From Albirhodobacter sp048262715 (lineage in GTDB: Bacteria; Pseudomonadota; Alphaproteobacteria; Rhodobacterales; Rhodobacteraceae): DNA of 64,000 bases. Within the stretch, counting starts at the first letter, position 1. Every line of letters begins with the position of its first letter. This document shows, one piece after another, positions 59,092 through 64,000 of the stretch. A program made the position numbers and the translations under genes. The stretch covers positions 469,149 to 533,148 of the forward strand of contig JBLXEV010000001.1 of assembly GCA_048262715.1 (NCBI GenBank), in the 5' to 3' direction. The notes below the pieces were generated by a model. It was not told the origin of the DNA and ran no database searches. It saw nothing but the letters and a program-made list of their open reading frames with translations.

Positions 59092-61698
59092 ATGAACATG
59101 GAAAAGTTCACGGAACGTGCGCGCGGGTTCCTGCAATCTGCGCAGACAATTGCGATGCGCGAGGGGCACCAGCGGGTGGTTCCGGAGCATTTGCTGAAAG
59201 CATTGATGGATGATGATCAGGGGCTTTCCGCCAACCTGATCCGGCGCGCTGGCGGTGAGCCAGAGCGGGTGATTGAGGCTGTCGATATTGCTGTTGGCAA
59301 GCAGCCCAAAGTCGGTGGCGGCGGCGATCAGGTCTATGTCGATACCTCGCTCGTGCGGGTTCTTGACGAGGCCGAGAAGATTGCGACCAAGGCCGGCGAT
59401 AGCTTTGTCCCGGTGGAGCGGGTTCTGATGGCGCTCTGCGTCGTCAACACGCGGGCCAAGGATGCGCTGGAGGCGGGGGCCGTCACCGCGATGAAGCTGA
59501 ACACCGCGATCAACGATATTCGCAAAGGCCGCACAGCGGATTCGGCCAATGCCGAGCAGGGCTATGACGCCCTCAAGAAATATGCCCGCGATCTGACCGA
59601 GGCCGCCGAAGAGGGCAAGATTGACCCGATCATCGGCCGCGATGATGAGATCCGTCGCACGATGCAGGTGCTGTCGCGGCGCACGAAAAACAATCCGGTG
59701 TTGATTGGCGAGCCGGGCGTGGGGAAAACCGCGATTGCGGAAGGCCTTGCGCTGCGGATCATCAATGGCGATGTGCCGGAATCCCTGCGCAACAAGCGCC
59801 TGCTCGCGCTCGATATGGGCGCGCTGATTGCGGGTGCGAAATATCGCGGCGAATTCGAGGAGCGCCTGAAGGCGATTTTGAAAGAGATCGAGGCGGCGGC
59901 GGGTGAAATCATCCTGTTCATCGACGAGATGCACACGCTTGTTGGCGCGGGGAAATCGGATGGCGCAATGGACGCGGCCAACCTGATCAAGCCGTCGCTG
60001 GCACGGGGCGAATTGCATTGTGTCGGTGCGACGACCCTCGATGAATACCGCAAATATGTTGAAAAAGACGCGGCCCTCGCGCGGCGGTTCCAGCCTGTGA
60101 TGGTGGAGGAACCCACCGTCGAGGACACGATCTCGATCCTGCGCGGGATCAAGGAGAAATACGAGCTGCACCACGGCGTGCGGATTTCCGATAGTGCCTT
60201 GGTCGCGGCGGCGCAGCTCTCGCATCGCTATATCACGGATCGGTTCCTGCCCGATAAGGCGATCGATCTGATGGATGAGGCCGCCTCGCGCCTGCGGATG
60301 GAGGTGGATAGCAAGCCCGAAGAGCTGGACGCGCTGGATCGCCAAATCCTTCAAATGCAGATCGAGGCGGAGGCGCTGAAGAAGGAAGACGATGCCGCCT
60401 CCAAAGATCGGCTGGAAACGCTGGAACGCGAATTGGCCGATGTCATGGAACGCGCCGCTGAGATGACCGCAAAATGGCAGGCCGAGCGCGACAAGCTGGA
60501 GGCCTCCCGCGGGCTGAAAGAGCAACTCGACCGCGCCCGCGCCGAGCTGGACCACGCCAAGCGCGAGGGCAATCTCGCGAAAGCGGGGGAGCTGAGCTAT
60601 GGCATCATCCCTGGGCTGGAGAAGCAGCTCGCCGATGCCGAGGCACGTGAGGATCTGATGGTCGAAGAGGCTGTCCGTCCGGAGCAGATCGCCGAGGTGG
60701 TGGAACGCTGGACGGGGATCCCGACCTCGAAGATGCTGGAAGGCGAGCGCGAGAAGCTCCTGAAGATGGAAGACGAGCTGCGCCAGCGGGTTATCGGGCA
60801 GGATACCGCCCTTAAAGCGGTGGCCAATGCGGTGCGCCGCGCGCGGGCTGGGCTGAATGACGAGAACCGTCCGCTGGGCAGCTTCTTGTTCCTTGGGCCA
60901 ACGGGCGTGGGTAAGACCGAGCTGACGAAAGCGGTGGCGGAGTATCTCTTTGACGATGATCAGGCGATGGTGCGCATTGATATGTCGGAGTTCATGGAGA
61001 AACACGCGGTCTCCCGCCTGATCGGCGCGCCTCCGGGCTATGTCGGGTATGACGAGGGCGGGGTGCTGACCGAGGCCGTTCGGCGCAGGCCCTATCAGGT
61101 GATCCTGTTCGACGAGGTCGAAAAGGCACACCCCGATGTGTTCAACGTGCTGCTTCAAGTGCTCGATGACGGGGTGCTGACCGATGGTCAGGGCCGCACG
61201 GTGGACTTCAAGCAGACGCTGATCGTGCTGACATCGAACCTCGGCTCGCAGGCGCTCAGCCAATTGCCGGAGGGATCCGATAGCGGTGCGGCACGGGCGC
61301 AGGTGATGGAGGCGGTGCGGGCACATTTTCGCCCTGAGTTCCTGAACCGATTGGATGAGACCGTCATCTTCGAGCGCCTCTCGCGCGACAATATGGGCGC
61401 GATCGTGAAGATCCAGCTTGGCCTGCTCGAAAAACGTCTGGCCGCACGCAAGATCACGATGGATCTCGATGAGGCCGCGCGGATCTGGCTCGGCGATGAG
61501 GGCTATGATCCGGTCTTCGGGGCACGTCCGCTCAAGCGGGTGATTCAGCGCGCGCTGCAAGATCCGCTGGCCGAGATGATCCTTGGCGGCGAGATCAAGG
61601 ACGGCGAGACGGTGAAAGTCTCGGCGACCTCGGAGGGGCTGACGGTCGGCGCGCGGATCTCAGGCTCCAAGCGCTTGCCCGAGGGCACCGTGCATTAA
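59092..61698 (+). CDS. clpB: ClpB disaggregase (AAA+ chaperone)
   Basis: An 868-aa Hsp100 disaggregase that works with DnaK to resolve aggregates. N-terminal domain (1-145), AAA-1 (about 160-400, Walker A GEPGVGKTAIAEG, Walker B ILFIDEMHTLVG), the coiled-coil M domain (about 405-530), then AAA-2 (Walker A GPTGVGKTELTKA, VILFDEVEKAHPD). All motifs are intact. ATG 59092 is chosen as AAGGAG lies six bases upstream; the ATG at 59086 has no spacing. A heat-shock promoter precedes it and a terminator follows, so it is a single-gene stress unit. Confidence 0.97.
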   Translation: MNMEKFTERARGFLQSAQTIAMREGHQRVVPEHLLKALMDDDQGLSANLIRRAGGEPERVIEAVDIAVGKQPKVGGGGDQVYVDTSLVRVLDEAEKIATKAGDSFVPVERVLMALCVVNTRAKDALEAGAVTAMKLNTAINDIRKGRTADSANAEQGYDALKKYARDLTEAAEEGKIDPIIGRDDEIRRTMQVLSRRTKNNPVLIGEPGVGKTAIAEGLALRIINGDVPESLRNKRLLALDMGALIAGAKYRGEFEERLKAILKEIEAAAGEIILFIDEMHTLVGAGKSDGAMDAANLIKPSLARGELHCVGATTLDEYRKYVEKDAALARRFQPVMVEEPTVEDTISILRGIKEKYELHHGVRISDSALVAAAQLSHRYITDRFLPDKAIDLMDEAASRLRMEVDSKPEELDALDRQILQMQIEAEALKKEDDAASKDRLETLERELADVMERAAEMTAKWQAERDKLEASRGLKEQLDRARAELDHAKREGNLAKAGELSYGIIPGLEKQLADAEAREDLMVEEAVRPEQIAEVVERWTGIPTSKMLEGEREKLLKMEDELRQRVIGQDTALKAVANAVRRARAGLNDENRPLGSFLFLGPTGVGKTELTKAVAEYLFDDDQAMVRIDMSEFMEKHAVSRLIGAPPGYVGYDEGGVLTEAVRRRPYQVILFDEVEKAHPDVFNVLLQVLDDGVLTDGQGRTVDFKQTLIVLTSNLGSQALSQLPEGSDSGAARAQVMEAVRAHFRPEFLNRLDETVIFERLSRDNMGAIVKIQLGLLEKRLAARKITMDLDEAARIWLGDEGYDPVFGARPLKRVIQRALQDPLAEMILGGEIKDGETVKVSATSEGLTVGARISGSKRLPEGTVH

Positions 61699-61722
61699 CG
61701 GCGCTAACGCTATGCGAAGGGG

Positions 61723-61745
61723 AAGGGGGCTTCGGCCCCCTTTTC
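61723..61745 (+). terminator. Rho-independent terminator of clpB
   Basis: GGGGGC (61725-61730), TTCG loop and GCCCCC (61735-61740), extended by AA/TT, followed by TTTT. Confidence 0.8.
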
Positions 61746-61773
61746 CATGCCTTACTATTCCATGCCTTACTAT
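61744..61773. repeat. 15-base tandem direct duplication
   Basis: TCCATGCCTTACTAT occurs twice in perfect tandem (61744-61758, 61759-61773) directly after the clpB terminator. It looks like a recent slippage or duplication event. Confidence 0.85.
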
Positions 61774-61777
61774 CGCT

Positions 61778-61810
61778 CTTCCAGAGAGCCTAAATATCCC
61801 CGCCGGAGGC
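61778..61810. repeat. Intergenic repeat, copy 2
   Basis: CTTCCAGAGAG (61778-61788), TAAATATCCCC (61791-61801) and GCCGGAGGC align with the copy at 53633-53665. It lies between the clpB terminator and msrP. Confidence 0.5.
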
Positions 61811-61962
61811 ACCCCCTTCCTGTCTCCGCACATGTTTCTTGAGCGCGGGTGAAACAAAATCGCCTCCCTCCTCGTATAGTGAAGAGACAGGCGACGGATC
61901 TTTTCGATACAGTCGCAGCAAAGAGGGCCTGAGGGCCGAACGACCAGTTTGGAGGGCGTGCG

Positions 61963-62853
61963 ATGAAATTGACTTGGGACAACGTGACACCAAAGGCGGA
62001 TTTTCTGAACCGGCGGCAATTGATGCAAGGCGCGCTCGGGCTTGGCGCGGGCATGATTGGCGCGGGCGTCGCGGGGCGCGCGCAGGCCGAGGCGTTGAAG
62101 CCCAATACGTTCGAAGAGATCACGACCTATAATAACTTCTACGAATTTGGCTGGGATAAGTCGGATCCGGCCAAATACGCCTCTGCGCTCACCACCGATC
62201 CGTGGAGCATCGAGATCGCTGGTATGGTCGATAAGCCCGGCAGATATTCTGTCGCCGAGATCGAGGCGATGGCCCCGGTGGAGGAACGCATCTACCGTTT
62301 CCGTTGCGTGGAAGCGTGGTCGATGGTGATCCCGTGGCAGGGGGTTGAGCTGGGTAAAATCCTCGCGAAGGCAGGCGTGCAGTCGGGCGCGAAATACGTC
62401 GCCTTCACCTCGGTGCTGCGCCCCAAAGAGATGCGCGGCCAGAGCGGCAGCCAGATTGACTGGCCCTATGTCGAGGGGTTGCGCCTAGATGAGGCGATGC
62501 ATCCGCTCACCCTTCTGGCGACGGGTCTCTATGGCGAGCCAATGCCGAAGCAGAACGGCGCCCCGATCCGCTTGGTCGTGCCGTGGAAATACGGGTTCAA
62601 GAGTGCCAAGAGCCTCGTGAAGATCGAACTGACCGATAAAGAGCCGCGCACCACCTGGAAAGAACTCGCCCCACGGGAATACGGCTTTTATGCCAATGTG
62701 AACCCGCAGGTGGATCACCCGCGCTGGTCGCAAGCCACCGAGCGCCATATTGGCGCGGGGCTTCTGGCGGGCCGTCAGGAGACCTTGATGTTCAACGGCT
62801 ATGATGAGGTGGCTTCGCTTTACTCCGGCATGGATCTCAAGGCGAACTACTAA
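61963..62853 (+). CDS. msrP: Protein-methionine-sulfoxide reductase, catalytic subunit MsrP
   Basis: A 296-aa periplasmic molybdoenzyme. A Tat signal with NRRQLMQGALGLG (about 16-28) exports it folded. The molybdenum ligand Cys is in RFRCVEAWSM; YVEGLRLDEAM, YGEPMPKQNGAPIRLVVPWKYG-like segments and FKSAKSLVKIEL follow in family order. It repairs oxidised periplasmic proteins with electrons from MsrQ. The stop shares bases with the msrQ start (TAATG), so the pair is coupled. No terminator separates them. Confidence 0.93.
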   Translation: MKLTWDNVTPKADFLNRRQLMQGALGLGAGMIGAGVAGRAQAEALKPNTFEEITTYNNFYEFGWDKSDPAKYASALTTDPWSIEIAGMVDKPGRYSVAEIEAMAPVEERIYRFRCVEAWSMVIPWQGVELGKILAKAGVQSGAKYVAFTSVLRPKEMRGQSGSQIDWPYVEGLRLDEAMHPLTLLATGLYGEPMPKQNGAPIRLVVPWKYGFKSAKSLVKIELTDKEPRTTWKELAPREYGFYANVNPQVDHPRWSQATERHIGAGLLAGRQETLMFNGYDEVASLYSGMDLKANY

Positions 62854-63449
62854 TGAAATGGCTTAATGGCGCGCTGCGCAAACTGCCCACATGGGCAGTC
62901 TATCTGGCGGGGCTGATCCCGCTGGCATGGATCATCTATCTGACGCTCTATGGGGGTATCGGGGTTGATCCGGTGAAAGGGATCGAACATCGCCTTGGCA
63001 AGGTCGCCCTCTGGTTCCTTGTCGGCGGGCTGACGATCACCCCGATCCGGCGCTGGTTGAACCTCGTGAAGTTCCGCCGTGCGATAGGCCTCTTGGGCTT
63101 TTTCTATCTGACGCTGCATCTGACGGCATGGATCTGGTTCGATATGGGGCTTCTGCTCTCGCAAGCGCTGGCCGATCTCGTGAAGCGCCCCTACCTCACC
63201 TATGGGATTATCGCCTTCCTCTTGCTGATCCCGCTCGCGATCACCTCAAACAATGCCTCCATCCGCAAACTCGGCTCAAAATGGCGGACCCTCCATATGC
63301 TGGTCTATCCGGCGGTTACGCTGGGGGTGGTTCACTACCTGATGCAGATGAAGGTCGTCTCGAACGAGGGGTGGATCTGGCTTGCGGCGCTCGTCGGCCT
63401 TCTGGCGCTCCGCTGGCGTAAACTGTCCGGCCTTTTTGCGCGGGGATAA
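62853..63449 (+). CDS. msrQ: MsrQ heme membrane subunit of the MsrPQ reductase
   Basis: A 198-aa inner-membrane cytochrome b of the ferric-reductase-like family. About six hydrophobic segments are visible, with heme-ligand candidates HRLGKVALW, FYLTLHLTAW and HMLVYPAVTLGVVHYLMQM. It passes quinone- or flavin-derived electrons to MsrP. Length is standard. It is the last gene before the rRNA promoter region. Confidence 0.9.
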   Translation: MKWLNGALRKLPTWAVYLAGLIPLAWIIYLTLYGGIGVDPVKGIEHRLGKVALWFLVGGLTITPIRRWLNLVKFRRAIGLLGFFYLTLHLTAWIWFDMGLLLSQALADLVKRPYLTYGIIAFLLLIPLAITSNNASIRKLGSKWRTLHMLVYPAVTLGVVHYLMQMKVVSNEGWIWLAALVGLLALRWRKLSGLFARG

Positions 63450-63466
63450 CGCCTGATTTTCAGATA

Positions 63467-63496
63467 GCGCATGGAATCATCCGCGATTCCATGCGC
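63467..63496. repeat. Perfect 12-bp inverted repeat after msrQ
   Basis: GCGCATGGAATC (63467-63478) and GATTCCATGCGC (63485-63496) are exact inverse copies with a 6-base spacer. The arms contain two GANTC sites (the CcrM methylation target). It may be a terminator without a T tract or a binding site. Confidence 0.6.
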
Positions 63497-63700
63497 TTGC
63501 GAGTCGCCTCAGCAGATATGAGGGAATTTCATTTCGTGTGTCGGGGTGATTTGCGACACATTCTTTCTGCGGATGCACTGTTGCGCCGTGAGGCGCGGGG
63601 CGCGAGAGGTTCGCCGCGAAAAGTTGTCTCGCGCGGCCCCTGTAAAATAAGGGCCATCTGACAAATTTTGAGAAAAGCGACAGTTTTTTGAAAAAGGCGC
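63497..63700. other. Gene-free upstream region of the rRNA operon
   Basis: I find no coding frame with codon bias here. It is moderately AT-rich and ends in an A/T block (63661-63698) directly before the rRNA -35 element, which fits an UP element for rRNA transcription. Confidence 0.55.
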
Positions 63701-63729
63701 TTGCGGACCTCGGCCACTGACCCTAGAAG
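63701..63729 (+). promoter_or_regulatory. rRNA operon promoter
   Basis: TTGCGG (63701-63706), a 17-base spacer, and TAGAAG (63724-63729), with an A/T-rich block upstream. The spacing and the strong -35 fit a sigma-70 rRNA promoter. Transcription should start near 63736. Confidence 0.7.
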
Positions 63730-64000
63730 TCCCCTCACCGAAGCGGCAAACACCGCAACGGGCCACGGAAAGCGCCGCAAGGCACTGAAATGGAAGCAGA
63801 ATTTGGAAGCAAGTTGAGCGGGTCGCGCACCAGGTAATTGGAGCGCACCGTGAAATTTAGTCTCCGCGCTCTTTGAAAATTTGGATTTACTGAAGAGATA
63901 TGTGGGCGGTTTGGTCGTTTCGATGAACAACCGGCGCATATCGGCTCTCTAGGTTTCGACCGATGATGAGAGTGTCAGCTTCACAGTTTGTTCGGTTCAC
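63730..64000 (+). ncRNA. 16S rRNA leader (5' transcribed spacer)
   Basis: The segment contains a boxA-like CGCTCTTTGAAAATTTGG (63867-63884), followed by TGAAGAGATATGTGGGCGGT, a pattern I recall from Rhodobacteraceae rRNA leaders. No protein gene fits. The window stops inside the leader, so the mature 16S gene should begin shortly after it. Confidence 0.7.

Noticed and set aside
59062..61560. 832-codon open frame on the minus strand
   Set aside because: It is the mirror of clpB, whose motifs are complete. Long antisense frames arise from GC-rich third positions, and this one has no recognisable domain.
63529..63939. 136-codon minus-strand frame in the right end
   Set aside because: It overlaps the rRNA promoter and leader, has no ribosome site and no codon bias.

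Overview
The window looks like chromosomal core sequence of a Rhodobacteraceae-type alphaproteobacterium. The evidence is high GC with strong third-position bias, a CenR-type response regulator, an alphaproteobacterial porin, DUF1127, DUF3035 and DUF1674 proteins, an endonuclease-type MutL, and an rRNA-operon leader of alphaproteobacterial type at the right edge. I cannot name a genus. No phage, insertion sequence, integron or CRISPR array is visible. One short AT-richer island (about 27500-28100) has foreign-looking composition.

Left part (1-14000): a major porin; a YggS PLP protein convergent with a ribA/L,D-transpeptidase operon; CenR; exonuclease III; a thioredoxin-TPR/Lon-N/Trm112 operon; a UbiH-type monooxygenase; then a DapC-type aminotransferase, FtsK and LolA. 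From 14000 to 28400 come a lytic transglycosylase lipoprotein, HspQ, an RsbW/RsbV-like pair, RluA, an aldehyde dehydrogenase, a 1-Cys peroxiredoxin, DUF1127, the rpsO/pnp pair, an RTX-repeat protein, the rbfA/DUF2233/truB/DUF1643 cluster, dapB, an orphan immunity-like gene and a DUF1674 (SDHAF4-like) gene.

Middle (28400-42230): RsmB, a heparinase-family protein, PurH, LspA, a DUF3035 lipoprotein, an active/inactive M16 protease pair, MutL, RmuC and PabB/PabC, nearly all on the plus strand.

The most system-like segment is 42230-53630. A cytosolic PAS hybrid histidine kinase and an OmpR-type regulator are transcribed away from a seven-gene block: a 666-aa AMP-forming acyl-CoA ligase, a complete Liv-type ABC importer (two ATPases, two permeases, binding protein) and a second, PaaK-like ligase whose P-loop is degenerate. 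A 38-codon ORF is coupled between the permeases. The layout suggests regulated uptake coupled to CoA activation of an unknown carboxylic acid.

Right part (53800-64000): L36, tRNA-Val(GAC), an N-formylglutamate amidohydrolase-family protein, a DNA polymerase IV with an N-terminal zinc ribbon, SPFH/NfeD membrane proteins, PyrF, ClpB behind a sigma-32-type promoter, MsrPQ, and then 550 bases that end in an rRNA promoter and leader. The 16S gene should begin just beyond the window.
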